Below are positions 1 through 8,917 of a stretch of 64,000 bases of DNA, piece after piece. How positions within the stretch are numbered: position 1 is the first letter of the stretch; every line of letters starts with the position of its first letter. The translations under genes were made by a program, and so were the position numbers. The notes beneath the pieces were generated by a model. That model worked only from the letters and a program-made list of their open reading frames with translations, did no database searches and was not told where the DNA came from. The DNA is from Ferrovibrio sp. (GTDB lineage: Bacteria; Pseudomonadota; Alphaproteobacteria; Ferrovibrionales; Ferrovibrionaceae): NCBI GenBank assembly GCA_017991315.1, contig JAGOQS010000002.1, positions 434,001-498,000 on the forward strand. The letters are read 5' to 3'.

Positions 1-1
1 C

Positions 2-1054
2 CTTATGGCCATTCGCGCGGCGCTGATCGCGCGCGGCGATGCGCGCAAGCGGATCCTGGCGCCAGAGTCTGCCCATGGCACCAATCCGGCCACGGCGGCG
101 ATGTGCGGCTATGAAGTCGATCCGATCCCGGCTACCGCCGATGGCCGCGTCGACCTGGAAGCGTTGAAGGCCAAGCTGGGGCCGGATGTGGCGGCGATCA
201 TGCTGACCAATCCGAATACCTGCGGCCTGTTCGAGCGCGAGATCAAGCAGGTGGCCGACCTGATCCATGGCGTCGGCGGCTTCTTCTACTGCGACGGCGC
301 CAATTTCAACGCCATCGTCGGCAAGGTGCGGCCGGGTGATCTTGGCATCGATGCCATGCATATCAACCTGCACAAGACCTTCTCGACACCGCATGGCGGT
401 GGCGGTCCCGGCTCGGGCCCGGTGGTGCTGTCGAAAGCGCTGGCCGATTTCGTGCCGCTGCCCTACGTGATGCTGACCCAGGCCGGCTACAAGCTGGTGG
501 AAATCGACATGAACGGCATGAGCTTTGGCCGCATGAAGGCGTTCCACGGCCAGATGGGCATGTTCATCCGCGCGCTGGCCTACATGCTCAGCCATGGCGG
601 CGACGGCCTCAAGCGCGTGGCGGAAGATGCCGTGCTGGCGGCCAACTACGTGATGGCAACCTGCGGCGACGTGATGAGCCCGGCCTTCGAAGGCCCCTGC
701 ATGCACGAAGCCCTGTTCGACGATGCCTTCCTGAAGGATACCGGCGTCACCACGCTGGATTTCGCCAAGGCGCTGATCGATGAGGGCTATCACCCGATGA
801 CCGTCTACTTCCCGCTGGTGGTGCATGGCGCGCTGCTGGTGGAGCCGACGGAGAGCGAGAGCAAGGATGCGCTCGATCATTTCATCGGCGTGCTGCGCGG
901 CCTCGCCGAACGCGCCCGCGCGGGCGGCAACGCGGAATACTTCCAGGGCGCACCGCGCCTCACCCCGCGCCGCCGCCTGGACGAAACCCAGGCCGCGCGC
1001 AAGCCGGTGCTGCGCTGGAAGCCGGCGCCGGACAGCAAGGCGGCGGCGGAGTAG
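2..1054 (+). CDS. gcvPB: Glycine dehydrogenase (decarboxylating) subunit 2, C-terminal part
   Basis: This is the P2 half of the two-subunit glycine cleavage P-protein. It uses pyridoxal phosphate to decarboxylate glycine and pass the aminomethyl group to the lipoyl H-protein. The reading frame is open to the left edge, so the N-terminus is missing and the first ATG (position 5) is probably internal. The PLP-lysine motif NLHKTFSTPHGGGGPGSGP is intact at about bases 364-420, and the C-terminal tail ends as in alphaproteobacterial GcvPB. The visible 350 residues are roughly two thirds of the usual length of about 500. The upstream neighbours (expected gcvT, gcvH, gcvPA) lie outside the window. 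Family assignment is firm. Confidence 0.95.
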   Translation, partial: LMAIRAALIARGDARKRILAPESAHGTNPATAAMCGYEVDPIPATADGRVDLEALKAKLGPDVAAIMLTNPNTCGLFEREIKQVADLIHGVGGFFYCDGANFNAIVGKVRPGDLGIDAMHINLHKTFSTPHGGGGPGSGPVVLSKALADFVPLPYVMLTQAGYKLVEIDMNGMSFGRMKAFHGQMGMFIRALAYMLSHGGDGLKRVAEDAVLAANYVMATCGDVMSPAFEGPCMHEALFDDAFLKDTGVTTLDFAKALIDEGYHPMTVYFPLVVHGALLVEPTESESKDALDHFIGVLRGLAERARAGGNAEYFQGAPRLTPRRRLDETQAARKPVLRWKPAPDSKAAAE

Positions 1055-1101
1055 CCTAAATCAGGAGAAAGCAGCGGGATACTTGGGGTAATTTATAGCC
1101 A

Positions 1102-1605
1102 ATGGCACACGATAGTCGTGCGATAGCGAACTTTCTGCTGGATGACGCAGACCAAAAAGGTCTGCGCCTTTCCAATCTTGTTATTTTGAAAATTCTGTAC
1201 TTCGCGCATGCTACGCATTTGCTTCAAAGCGATAAGCCGCTTTTGAAAGACGACTTTGAAGCTTGGGAACATGGCCCCGTTATCCGCGTTGTCTACGATA
1301 ATTTTAAAAACTGGAAAGATCAGCCTATTAGATCACGTGCAAACTGCATCAATTTCGATACTGGAGAAAATGAACCAGTCACTTACACATTAGATATTGA
1401 GGAGAGGGAATTCCTTCGGAAAATGCTCGATACTTACGTCAGAATTCCAGCATTTGTTCTTTCTGAAATGACTCATGAGCCAGGGGGGCCTTGGGACTAT
1501 GTGTGGAACCAACCTGACGGGAAGACCCATCTAGGTATGGTAATCACTGATTCTATCATTAAGGAGAAATTTATCCCCAGGACGGATCGCCATCGTCCCG
1601 TTTAA
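1102..1605 (+). CDS. Panacea-domain (SocA-like, DUF4065) protein, probable antitoxin
   Basis: A 167-aa protein with the Panacea/DUF4065 core: a short N-terminal helix (HDSRAIANFLLDDA), then NLVILKILYFAHATHLL and the hallmark FEAWEHGPVIRVVYDNF at residues 50-67. Panacea domains are known as promiscuous antitoxins, for example SocA in Caulobacter, which delivers SocB to ClpXP. The gene sits 47 bp after gcvPB and about 105 bp before an unrecognised 241-aa ORF on the same strand. Both genes are visibly AT-richer than the flanking housekeeping genes (line 1141-1200 is about 40% GC), which suggests acquisition by transfer. The domain call is strong; the antitoxin role is inferred from the family and the pairing. 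Confidence 0.85.
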   Translation: MAHDSRAIANFLLDDADQKGLRLSNLVILKILYFAHATHLLQSDKPLLKDDFEAWEHGPVIRVVYDNFKNWKDQPIRSRANCINFDTGENEPVTYTLDIEEREFLRKMLDTYVRIPAFVLSEMTHEPGGPWDYVWNQPDGKTHLGMVITDSIIKEKFIPRTDRHRPV

Positions 1606-1665
1606 TATCAATCACTTAAATAATTATTTTGTGTATTTACAACTATGACTCCACAAAATATCCCG

Positions 1666-1701
1666 ATCCAGCTATATTCATTATAGGAACAAAAGCTGGA
1701 T
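1666..1701. promoter_or_regulatory. Inverted repeat between the Panacea gene and its partner
   Basis: ATCCAGCT (1666-1673) is repeated in inverted orientation as AGCTGGAT (1694-1701), with 20 bp between. It lies in the AT-rich 105-bp gap just upstream of the ATG at 1711. Toxin-antitoxin promoters often carry such autoregulatory operators, but an RNA hairpin near the start of the second gene is equally possible. The repeat is seen directly; the function is inferred. Confidence 0.4.
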
Positions 1702-1710
1702 ATCCTTGAG

Positions 1711-2436
1711 ATGGCTGACATCAACATCCCACCAGATTTTGATTTGCCTCCGCTTATGAACAGAAACCTTCATTCCGCTAAAGTTGGCCTTGAAGGGTTC
1801 AATCTTAAGTCTCCCGGGCCATTTAACTATGACCCTACGCGAGATGGCTGCCACAACATCATGAGGGGCAGCTTTACTGAGGCGCAAATTCGCCACTTCT
1901 GTGATCAAATTCGTCCGCCGTCGGGTCAAAGCCCAAACTTTGCAGCCATGAAGTTGCTGCTGGGTTTGGATAAGCCGAAAGGATTGGTGGCCATCCCACT
2001 TACTACACGCAAGATTTTTATGCGGCCCGATGTTGGTTTCCCAGTGCGCCCGCAAATTGCCTACCGTGATGAATCTGGAGTGAAACGAATTCTGATACTC
2101 CAGCCACGCGAAAGCCATGACTACACCCTCAGTGCATACGGCTTGGTGGCGTCAATGGTCCGCTATGCATTCGCAAAGGATGATTTGGAAGGCGCTGTTG
2201 TGGAAATTGTTGATCTGCAAATTCCGGACGGTGGCACCGAGCGCAGGCTGCGTAAATTTCTTTCAACCGAATTGCCTCTCGTGAGTAACGAAGAAATTCA
2301 TGAGAGACTCGACACAATCGTTCAGGCCTACGACATCCTTAAAGCAGAAGGATTTGTGAGAAAGGCTAGCCCTCTCCGCAAATTTTACAGGGACGAAAAA
2401 ACAATTGAGATGTTTCCAGACGCACCGAAATTCTAG
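1711..2436 (+). CDS. Unrecognised 241-aa protein, candidate toxin paired with the Panacea gene
   Basis: I do not recognise this family. The protein is soluble, with no signal peptide or membrane segment. It has an N-terminal Pro-rich stretch (PPDFDLPPL), a central mixed region (KGLVAIPLTTRKIFMRPDVGFPVRPQIAYRDESG) and a charged helical C-terminus. The ATG at 1711 has only a weak ribosome-binding site. Codon use is AT-richer than in its neighbours and matches the upstream Panacea gene, so the two probably arrived together. In characterised Panacea systems the adjacent ORF is the toxin, which is the only ground for calling this a candidate toxin. No catalytic motif is evident. Confidence 0.6.
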   Translation: MADINIPPDFDLPPLMNRNLHSAKVGLEGFNLKSPGPFNYDPTRDGCHNIMRGSFTEAQIRHFCDQIRPPSGQSPNFAAMKLLLGLDKPKGLVAIPLTTRKIFMRPDVGFPVRPQIAYRDESGVKRILILQPRESHDYTLSAYGLVASMVRYAFAKDDLEGAVVEIVDLQIPDGGTERRLRKFLSTELPLVSNEEIHERLDTIVQAYDILKAEGFVRKASPLRKFYRDEKTIEMFPDAPKF

Positions 2437-2447
2437 CGTCGGCATCC

Positions 2448-3950
2448 CTAGTCGAGATTAAGCCGCGCGGCGGCCTGGGCAGCCAGGTCGCCGCTTTTTT
2501 GTCCGGCATCGAGATGCAGCCAGTCGGCGGGCGGCTCGATCGCTTCGGCCTGGAAACGCACCACATCAGGGGTCGCATCCGAGGCATCGCCGCGCCGTGC
2601 CGCCACGCGCTGGCAGAGCAGATCGGTGCCGCCTTCCAGCCACAGGCCGCGGAACACGGCATTGCAGTGCAAGGCCAGCTTGGCCGCTGCATCGCGTTCG
2701 CCCGGCTTGCCGAATACCGCGTCCAGGATCACCGGCACACCGGCTGCAAGCAATTGATGGGCATGTTCCAGCAAGGCGGCATAGACCCGCATGCTGGCCT
2801 GCGGCGTGTAGCTTTCTGGCGGCAGGCGCGTACCGGCCGCAACACCGGCCAGCCGCTTGCGCAGCACATCGGAGCGTAGCACCACAGCGCCGCAGACCGC
2901 GTCGAAGCGCGGCGCCAGCGCGCGGGCCAGCGTGGTCTTGCCGGTGCCGGAGCGGCCGCCGATGGCAAGCAGCAGCGGTGTGGCCGGGCGCAACACGCGC
3001 CGCGCCAGCGCCAGGTAGCGGCGCGCTTCCGGCCATTGCTGCGGCTGCAGCCCGGCGACATGGGCGCGGATCGCGGCACGCAAAGAAATATAAAGTGGCA
3101 GCAGTGGCAGCGCGCCATCATCGCCGCTCTGCTCCAGGTAGCGGTTCAGCGCCCGGTTGGCGAGATCGGCGCGGTTATGCGCCAGCAGATCCATCAGCAG
3201 GAAAGCGATGTCGTACGCCGTATCGGTGCGCGCCAGCGCGGCATCGAATTCCAGGCAATCGAACAGCAAAGGCTTGCCACCCAGCAGGCAGATGTTGCGC
3301 AGATGCAGGTCACCATGGCCGTGGCGGATACGGCCCTCGGCGCCCCGGCGCGATAACGGCACGGCCAGTTGTGCCAGCGCCTCCTCGGTTTCCTGGCGCA
3401 GGTCGGCAAGGAATATCTCCGGCAGCACTTCCGGATCGAGCCGCGCGAAGCTCTCCGTGTTCATTGCCGCCACGCGCCGCGCCGCCTCCAAGGCATCGCC
3501 ATCCAGCGGCGCCAGGCCAGCATGGAAACCGGCAACCGCTTCTGCCGTCGCCTCGATCAGTGCCGGAGTCAGGCGGCCCATGCCAAGCTGGCGGTCGAGC
3601 GTCGCGTCGTCCGGGAAACGCCGCATCTCCACCAGCCATTCGACCGCATGGGCCGGTTCGGCATCACGCGGCGCGAGCTGCAGCCGGCCTGCCGCATCCC
3701 GGATCACGGCGCGCAGTCCGAGATAGAGATCCGGCGCGGTGCGACGATTCAGCGCCAGTTCCTGGCACGCGGCGTCGTGGCGCTGCCGCAGCGTGGAGAA
3801 ATCGACATAAGGCAGATGCACCGCCCGCTTCAGCTTGAACACGCGGTCGCCGCAGAGATAGAGCCGGGAGATATGGGTCTCGACGACACGCTCCAAGGCT
3901 GGATCGGTGAACAGCAGGTCGAGATCGGGCGGGTTCGGCTGGATGCGCAT
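2448..3950 (-). CDS. Bifunctional aminoglycoside phosphotransferase-like / AAA-type ATPase (kinase) protein
   Basis: A 500-aa fusion. The N-terminal 300 residues form an APH/choline-kinase-like domain with the catalytic-loop motif GHGDLHLRN and a following LLFDCLEFD (DFG-equivalent) metal site. The C-terminal part, from about residue 325, is a P-loop kinase domain with Walker A GGRSGTGKTT, like zeta-toxin or gluconate-kinase-type enzymes. Such fusions are common in proteobacteria and their substrate is generally unknown; the name does not imply drug resistance. It converges on the Panacea islet, with its stop 11 bp from the end of the 241-aa ORF. The start MRIQPNPPDLDLLF fits the family. Confidence 0.85.
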   Translation of the reverse strand: MRIQPNPPDLDLLFTDPALERVVETHISRLYLCGDRVFKLKRAVHLPYVDFSTLRQRHDAACQELALNRRTAPDLYLGLRAVIRDAAGRLQLAPRDAEPAHAVEWLVEMRRFPDDATLDRQLGMGRLTPALIEATAEAVAGFHAGLAPLDGDALEAARRVAAMNTESFARLDPEVLPEIFLADLRQETEEALAQLAVPLSRRGAEGRIRHGHGDLHLRNICLLGGKPLLFDCLEFDAALARTDTAYDIAFLLMDLLAHNRADLANRALNRYLEQSGDDGALPLLPLYISLRAAIRAHVAGLQPQQWPEARRYLALARRVLRPATPLLLAIGGRSGTGKTTLARALAPRFDAVCGAVVLRSDVLRKRLAGVAAGTRLPPESYTPQASMRVYAALLEHAHQLLAAGVPVILDAVFGKPGERDAAAKLALHCNAVFRGLWLEGGTDLLCQRVAARRGDASDATPDVVRFQAEAIEPPADWLHLDAGQKSGDLAAQAAARLNLD

Positions 3951-3976
3951 GCGGCCATCCTACGCCCCGAAAATGA

Positions 3977-4017
3977 CCCCGCCTTGACCCAGAGCAAAAG
4001 CCGGGGCCAAGGCGGGG
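3977..4017 (-). terminator. Inverted repeat downstream of the DUF1328 gene
   Basis: CCCCGCCTTG (3977-3986) pairs perfectly with CAAGGCGGGG (4008-4017) across a 21-nt loop. Read on the minus strand it follows the DUF1328 stop and is succeeded by TCATTTTC, a poor T-tract. It may be a weak terminator or a dispersed palindromic repeat. Confidence 0.4.
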
Positions 4018-4029
4018 CGGGTTATGGGG

Positions 4030-4209
4030 TTACGAGAGAGGCGGACGGCGGCCGCTCAGCAGGCTCATCACCAAGGTAATGAAAAAGATTACCAGGAAGA
4101 TGAAGAACAGGATCTGGGCGATGCTGGAAGCAGCGGCGGCGATGCCGCCGAAGCCGAACAGGGCGGCCACCATGGCCAGAACGAAGAATACAACGGCCCA
4201 ATACAGCAT
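4030..4209 (-). CDS. DUF1328 small membrane protein
   Basis: A 59-aa protein of the DUF1328 family ([22 protein letters not shown]), with two hydrophobic segments at about residues 3-24 and 31-51 and a short basic tail. I chose the ATG at 4209 because a clear AAGGAGAAAG Shine-Dalgarno precedes it and family members start with MLxWA; a longer reading frame upstream lacks support. Function is unknown for the family. Relatives are often stress-induced membrane peptides. Confidence 0.9.
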   Translation of the reverse strand: MLYWAVVFFVLAMVAALFGFGGIAAAASSIAQILFFIFLVIFFITLVMSLLSGRRPPLS

Positions 4210-4318
4210 GATCTTTCTCCTTGTTTCAGGAAACGACCAGGCCATCGGAACGGGGTAATGGGGCAAGGGTGCGGGCAAAACAGGGCATTTCCGCCGCAAA
4301 GGTTAACTCAGGCGGCCG

Positions 4319-4334
4319 TGTTTCACGTGAAACA
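4319..4334. other. parS: parS-like ParB-binding site 1
   Basis: TGTTTCACGTGAAACA is a perfect 16-bp palindrome identical to the bacterial parS consensus (TGTTNCACGTGAAACA). ParB/Spo0J CTP-switch proteins load at such sites for chromosome segregation. It lies in the noncoding gap between the DUF1328 gene and ubiG. parAB is not in the window. Confidence 0.85.
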
Positions 4335-4347
4335 CCCAGGGAACAAT

Positions 4348-4373
4348 CATCCTGTTTCACGTGAAACAGGATG
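4348..4373. other. parS: parS-like ParB-binding site 2, inside a 26-bp perfect palindrome
   Basis: The core at 4353-4368 repeats the same 16 bp (TGTTTCACGTGAAACA), and symmetry extends five bases further on each side to give a 26-bp perfect palindrome. Its centre is 34 bp from the centre of site 1. Paired parS sites close together are typical of origin-proximal segregation loci. There is no T-tract, so a terminator role for ubiG is unlikely. Confidence 0.85.
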
Positions 4374-4385
4374 GGAACACTATTT

Positions 4386-5144
4386 TTAGCGTTTCACCGC
4401 CACCATGAGGTAGTTCACATCGGTATCGCGGCTGATTGTCCAGCGTTCCGACAGAGGCGCATAGCTGGCGCCGGCGACCTGGGTGACGCTGAGCGAGGCA
4501 TCGCGCAGCAGCTTGGCCAGCTCATGAGGTTTTAGGAATTTTTTCCAATCATGGGTGCCGGCAGGCAGCCAGCGCAGGATATATTCGGCGCCGACGATGG
4601 CGAGCGCATAGGCCTTCGGGGTGCGGTTCAGCGTCGCCGCGACCAATATCCCGCCCGGATACCCGGCAGATGGGGGCTTCAGCATCTGGCCGAGTGCGCG
4701 GCAGAAACCCGCCGGATCGGCGACATGTTCCACGACTTCCAAGGCCAGGATGACATCGAAGCGCTCGCCCGCCGCCACCAGTTCCTCGGCTGCCGTGCAG
4801 CGGTAGTCGATTTCCAGACCGGATTCGGCGGCATGATGCCGGGCAACGCCGATATTCTTTTCCGAGGCATCGACGCCAATCACGCTGGCACCCAGCCGGG
4901 CCATGGGTTCCGAGACCAGGCCGCCGCCGCAGCCGATATCCAGCAGCCGCAGGCCGGCAAGCGGTGAGTCGCTGAGGGGATCGCGGCCGAAATGCCCGGC
5001 CACCGCATCGCGCACGAAGCCAAGCCGCACCGGATTGAACTTGTGCAGCGGGCGGAAACTTCCCACTGGATTCCACCACTCGGCAGAAAGCGCGGAAAAC
5101 CGCTCTATTTCGGCTGGATCGACACTGGCGGCCTGGACACTCAT
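4386..5144 (-). CDS. ubiG: Ubiquinone biosynthesis O-methyltransferase
   Basis: A 252-aa SAM-dependent methyltransferase that carries out both O-methylation steps of ubiquinone synthesis. It shows the UbiG N-terminal signature FSALSAEWWNPVGSFRPLHK, SAM motif I LLDIGCGGGLVSEPMARLGA, and the later motif ILALEVVEHVADP. The start at 5144 (MSVQAASVDPAEIERF) matches the family; the frame is open for 56 more codons, but that extension is basic low-complexity sequence. It is divergent from lysC across a 185-bp gap, an arrangement common in alphaproteobacteria. Confidence 0.95.
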   Translation of the reverse strand: MSVQAASVDPAEIERFSALSAEWWNPVGSFRPLHKFNPVRLGFVRDAVAGHFGRDPLSDSPLAGLRLLDIGCGGGLVSEPMARLGASVIGVDASEKNIGVARHHAAESGLEIDYRCTAAEELVAAGERFDVILALEVVEHVADPAGFCRALGQMLKPPSAGYPGGILVAATLNRTPKAYALAIVGAEYILRWLPAGTHDWKKFLKPHELAKLLRDASLSVTQVAGASYAPLSERWTISRDTDVNYLMVAVKR

Positions 5145-5329
5145 GCTGGCAACTTTATCTCGCCTCTCGGCTTGCTTAAACAGACGGCGCAAGCGTATTA
5201 ATACGCGCCTTTTTCCGGCCCCTTCCCGTCTCCGTTTACGCTGCCCTTTCAGGGGCTTCGGCGCGGCGGCGGACGGGCCAGCCGGTGGGAGGGGAAGTCT
5301 ATAACGGAACAAGACACGGGACGAGCCGC

Positions 5330-6550
5330 ATGGCGCGCTTGGTGATGAAATTCGGCGGCACTTCGGTCGGCTCGGTGGAGCGGATCAAGAATGTCGCGCA
5401 AAAGGTGAAGCGCGAAGTCGAGGCCGGCCACCAGGTCGCGGTGGTGGTCTCCGCCATGTCGGGCGAAACCAACAAGCTGGTCGATCTGTGCAAGGCCATC
5501 GACCCGGTGCATGACCAGCGCGAATACGACGTGGTGGTGGCTTCCGGCGAGCAGGTGACGACCGGCCTCCTGAGCATCGCGCTGCAAGCGGTGGGCGTGA
5601 AGGCGCGCTCCTGGCAGGGTTGGCAGATTCCGATCCGCACCAATGCCATGCATGGCCGGGCGCGCATCGAGAGCATCGAGGGCGAGCGCCTGCTGGCCGA
5701 TATGGCCGGCGGCACCGTGGCCGTGGTGGCCGGTTTCCAGGGCATGGGCCCGGAAGACCGCATCGCCACCCTGGGCCGGGGCGGCTCGGATACCTCGGCG
5801 GTGGCGCTGGCCGCCGCTTTGCAGGCCGACCGCTGCGATATCTATACCGACGTGGACGGGGTCTATACCGCCGATCCGCGCATCGTGAAAAAAGCGCGCA
5901 AACTCGATAAGATCACCTACGAGGAGATGCTGGAGCTGGCGTCGCTGGGCGCCAAGGTGCTGCAGACCCGCTCGGTCGAGATGGCGATGAACCATCGGGT
6001 GCGCACGCAGGTTCTGTCGAGCTTTGCCGATCAGCCCGGCACGCTCGTTGTGGATGAGGAAGAGATCGTGGAAAAGCAGATCGTATCGGGCGTCACCTAT
6101 TCCGCCGACGAGGCCAAGATCACGCTGATCGGCGTGGCCGACCGGCCGGGCATCGCGGCTTCCATTTTCGGCCCGCTGTCGGATGCCGGCATCAATGTCG
6201 ACATGATCGTGCAGAACATCTCGGAAGACGGCAAGAAAACCGACATGACCTTCACGCTCGGCCGTGCCGATCTCGACCGCGCCGTGGCGCAGCTTGAGAA
6301 GATGAAGGGCCAGCTCGACTGGGCCAAGCTGGTGCCGGACAAGAACGTGGTGAAGGTGAGCGTGGTGGGCGTGGGCATGCGCAGCCATGCCGGCGTGGCG
6401 CATACGATGTTCAAGGCTCTGGCCGACAAGGGCATCAACATCCAGGCGATCACCACATCTGAAATCAAGGTCAGCGTGCTGCTCGCCGCCGACTATACGG
6501 AACTGGCGGTGCGCTCGCTGCACACCGCTTTCGGTCTCGACGCCGAGTAA
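5330..6550 (+). CDS. lysC: Aspartate kinase
   Basis: A 406-aa aspartokinase catalysing the first step of the Lys/Thr/Met pathway. The catalytic N-terminal domain begins [15 protein letters not shown], with the nucleotide/aspartate site around [16 protein letters not shown]. Two ACT domains at about residues 265-400 ([19 protein letters not shown] and [19 protein letters not shown]) bind the feedback effectors, normally Lys and Thr in this subtype. The start at 5330 was chosen at the conserved [10 protein letters not shown]. Confidence 0.96.
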   Translation: MARLVMKFGGTSVGSVERIKNVAQKVKREVEAGHQVAVVVSAMSGETNKLVDLCKAIDPVHDQREYDVVVASGEQVTTGLLSIALQAVGVKARSWQGWQIPIRTNAMHGRARIESIEGERLLADMAGGTVAVVAGFQGMGPEDRIATLGRGGSDTSAVALAAALQADRCDIYTDVDGVYTADPRIVKKARKLDKITYEEMLELASLGAKVLQTRSVEMAMNHRVRTQVLSSFADQPGTLVVDEEEIVEKQIVSGVTYSADEAKITLIGVADRPGIAASIFGPLSDAGINVDMIVQNISEDGKKTDMTFTLGRADLDRAVAQLEKMKGQLDWAKLVPDKNVVKVSVVGVGMRSHAGVAHTMFKALADKGINIQAITTSEIKVSVLLAADYTELAVRSLHTAFGLDAE

Positions 6551-6649
6551 TATCGCGCCGAGCCATGCAGGGGGCTGGATGTATTTTGGGGGCGACGCCA
6601 GGCCGACCGGAGTGATCCGGACGGGCGATCAGGACCGGGGAGACCCGGC

Positions 6650-8917
6650 ATGATCGCGCGCGCTCCATCGCCCGGCCCGCGCGGCCTGCTGCGCCGCCTC
6701 CGCGAGATCATGGCGGAGGCCGGCAGTGTCGACGAACGCCTTGCCCGAGTGGTGCGCTCCATCGCCGCCAACATGGTGGCGGAAGTCTGCTCGGTCTACC
6801 TGCTGCGCAACGACGAGCTGGAACTCTACGCCACCGAAGGTCTGAACCCGGAAGCGATCCACAAGACGCGGCTGAAGGTCGGCGAGGGCCTGGTCGGCGA
6901 CATTGCCGCCCATGCCCGCCCGCTGGCGCTGGCGGACGCGCAGAACCACCCGCAATTCGCCTACAAGCCGGAAACCGGCGAAGAGATCTACCACTCGCTG
7001 CTCGGCGTGCCGCTGCAGCGTGATGCCCGCGTGATCGGCGTGCTGGTGGTGCAGAACAAGACCCGCACCCAGTATTCCGAAGAGGAAGTCGAAGTCCTCG
7101 AAACCATCTCCATGGTGCTGGCAGAGATGGTGGCCTCGGGCCAGCTTATCGGCGCCGAGGATGTGGCTGCCGTGGCGCGGGCGCCATCGCTGCCCTTCCG
7201 CGCCGATGGTCGCGTGCTTTCGGAAGGTCTCGCCATCGGCCAGGCGGTGCTGCACGAGCCGCGCATCCAGATCACCAAGACCATCGCCGACGACATTCCG
7301 CTGGAAAAGAGCCGACTGGATGCCGCCGTTGCCTCGATGCGCGATCAGGTGAACCAGATGCTCGACGCGCCCGACGACGATATCGTCGGCGAGAGCCGCG
7401 ACGTGCTGGAAACCTACAAGATGTTCGCGCATGACACCGGCTGGCTGGCCAAGCTGCATGGCGCGGTGGAATCCGGGCTTACCGCCGAGGCGGCGGTGCT
7501 GCGCGTGCAGGGCGACACGCGCCACCGCATGCAGGCGATCACCGATCCCTACCTGCGCGAACGCCTGGCCGACCTCGACGATCTCGCCAACCGCCTGCTG
7601 CTGCATCTTTCCGGCAAGACCGCCCGCACAGTGGCGGAAAACCTGCCCGACAACGCCATCCTGTTCGCCAAGGCGATGGGCCCGGCCGAACTGCTGGATT
7701 ATGACCGCCGCCGACTACAGGCGCTGGTGCTGGAGGAAGGCTCGGCAGCGAGCCATGTCGCCATCGTGGCGCGCGCCCTCGGCATCCCGGTGATCGGCGG
7801 CATCGGCGGCGCCATCGCCCGCGTCGAGCCCGGCGATCAGGTAGTGGTGGATGGCGACCACGCGCAGATTTTCGTGCGTCCTGGCCCCGATGTGGTGCGC
7901 GCCTTCGAGCAGAGCCTGCATCTGCGCCAGGCGCGGCTGGCGAAATACGCCGCGCAGCGTGACGAGCCGCCGATCACCCGCGACGGCAAGCGCATCGCGC
8001 TGCTGGTCAATGCCGGCCTGCTGATCGATCTGGCGCATCTGGACGAGACCAATGCCGATGGCATCGGCCTCTACCGTACCGAATTGCAGTTCCTGGTGCG
8101 CCCGACCATGCCGAAGGCCGATGCGCAGCAGCAGATTTACCGCCGCGTGATCGAGCATGCCGGCGAACGCCCGGTGGTGTTCCGCACGCTCGATGTCGGC
8201 GGCGACAAGGTGCTACCCTATCTCGCCAAGCACCCGGAAGAAAACCCGGCCATGGGTTGGCGTGCCATCCGCATTTCGCTGGACCGTCCGGCTTTGCTGA
8301 AAGTACAGCTCCGCGCCATGCTGCAGGCGGCGGAAGGCCATGTGCTGCATGTGATGTTCCCGATGATCGCCGAGGTGGACGAGTTCCGCCGCGCGCGCAA
8401 GATGCTGGACCGCGAGGTGGCGCGGCTGAAGGCGCTGAAGCGCCCGATGCCGCGCGATGTGAAGGTCGGCACCATGCTGGAAGTGCCGGCTTTGGCCTGG
8501 CAGTTGCCGGCCCTGCTGCCGCTGGTCGATTTCGTCTCAGTCGGTTCCAACGATCTGATGCAGTTCCTGTTCGCCACCGACCGCGGCAATCCGCGCATGG
8601 TGGATCGCTACGATCCGTTGAGCCCGAGCATGGTCAGCTTCCTGCGCTGGGTGGTGCAGCAGTGCAAAACTTATGAGAAGCCGCTCACCATGTGCGGCGA
8701 GATGGGCAGCCGGCCTTTGGAAGCAATGGCACTGCTCGGTCTTGGCTTCGAACGCCTCTCCATGCCAGCCAATGCGATTGGCCCGGTGAAGGAAATGCTC
8801 CGTAGCCTGGATGTTCTCTCGCTTGCGGAATTTTTGGAGGGCCTCTACTATCTCCCCGACCACAGCCTGCGTGCACGATTAGAAGAATTTGCGCGCGAAA
8901 ACGGTGTGATAGTTTAA
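6650..8917 (+). CDS. ptsP: PTS-Ntr enzyme I (phosphoenolpyruvate-protein phosphotransferase with GAF domain)
   Basis: A 755-aa EI-Ntr that takes phosphate from PEP and feeds the nitrogen-related PTS (NPr, EIIA-Ntr). The order is an N-terminal GAF domain (about residues 20-165), the HPr-binding/PEP-utiliser N domain, the phosphohistidine swivelling domain (EEGSAASHVAIVARALGIP, active His), and the PEP-binding TIM barrel with GIGLYRTELQFL, VGSNDLMQFLFATDRGN and the active-site Cys in TMCGEMGSRP. Full length and intact. The GAF domain in PtsP relatives senses nitrogen status (glutamine). It lies 100 bp after lysC. Confidence 0.95.
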   Translation: MIARAPSPGPRGLLRRLREIMAEAGSVDERLARVVRSIAANMVAEVCSVYLLRNDELELYATEGLNPEAIHKTRLKVGEGLVGDIAAHARPLALADAQNHPQFAYKPETGEEIYHSLLGVPLQRDARVIGVLVVQNKTRTQYSEEEVEVLETISMVLAEMVASGQLIGAEDVAAVARAPSLPFRADGRVLSEGLAIGQAVLHEPRIQITKTIADDIPLEKSRLDAAVASMRDQVNQMLDAPDDDIVGESRDVLETYKMFAHDTGWLAKLHGAVESGLTAEAAVLRVQGDTRHRMQAITDPYLRERLADLDDLANRLLLHLSGKTARTVAENLPDNAILFAKAMGPAELLDYDRRRLQALVLEEGSAASHVAIVARALGIPVIGGIGGAIARVEPGDQVVVDGDHAQIFVRPGPDVVRAFEQSLHLRQARLAKYAAQRDEPPITRDGKRIALLVNAGLLIDLAHLDETNADGIGLYRTELQFLVRPTMPKADAQQQIYRRVIEHAGERPVVFRTLDVGGDKVLPYLAKHPEENPAMGWRAIRISLDRPALLKVQLRAMLQAAEGHVLHVMFPMIAEVDEFRRARKMLDREVARLKALKRPMPRDVKVGTMLEVPALAWQLPALLPLVDFVSVGSNDLMQFLFATDRGNPRMVDRYDPLSPSMVSFLRWVVQQCKTYEKPLTMCGEMGSRPLEAMALLGLGFERLSMPANAIGPVKEMLRSLDVLSLAEFLEGLYYLPDHSLRARLEEFARENGVIV

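Noticed and set aside
2366..2692. Small minus-strand gene between the Panacea islet and the fusion kinase
   Set aside because: It overlaps the kinase C-terminus in another frame and encodes low-complexity sequence.
4348..4373. Terminator for ubiG
   Set aside because: The palindrome lacks a T-tract and its core equals parS, which explains it better.
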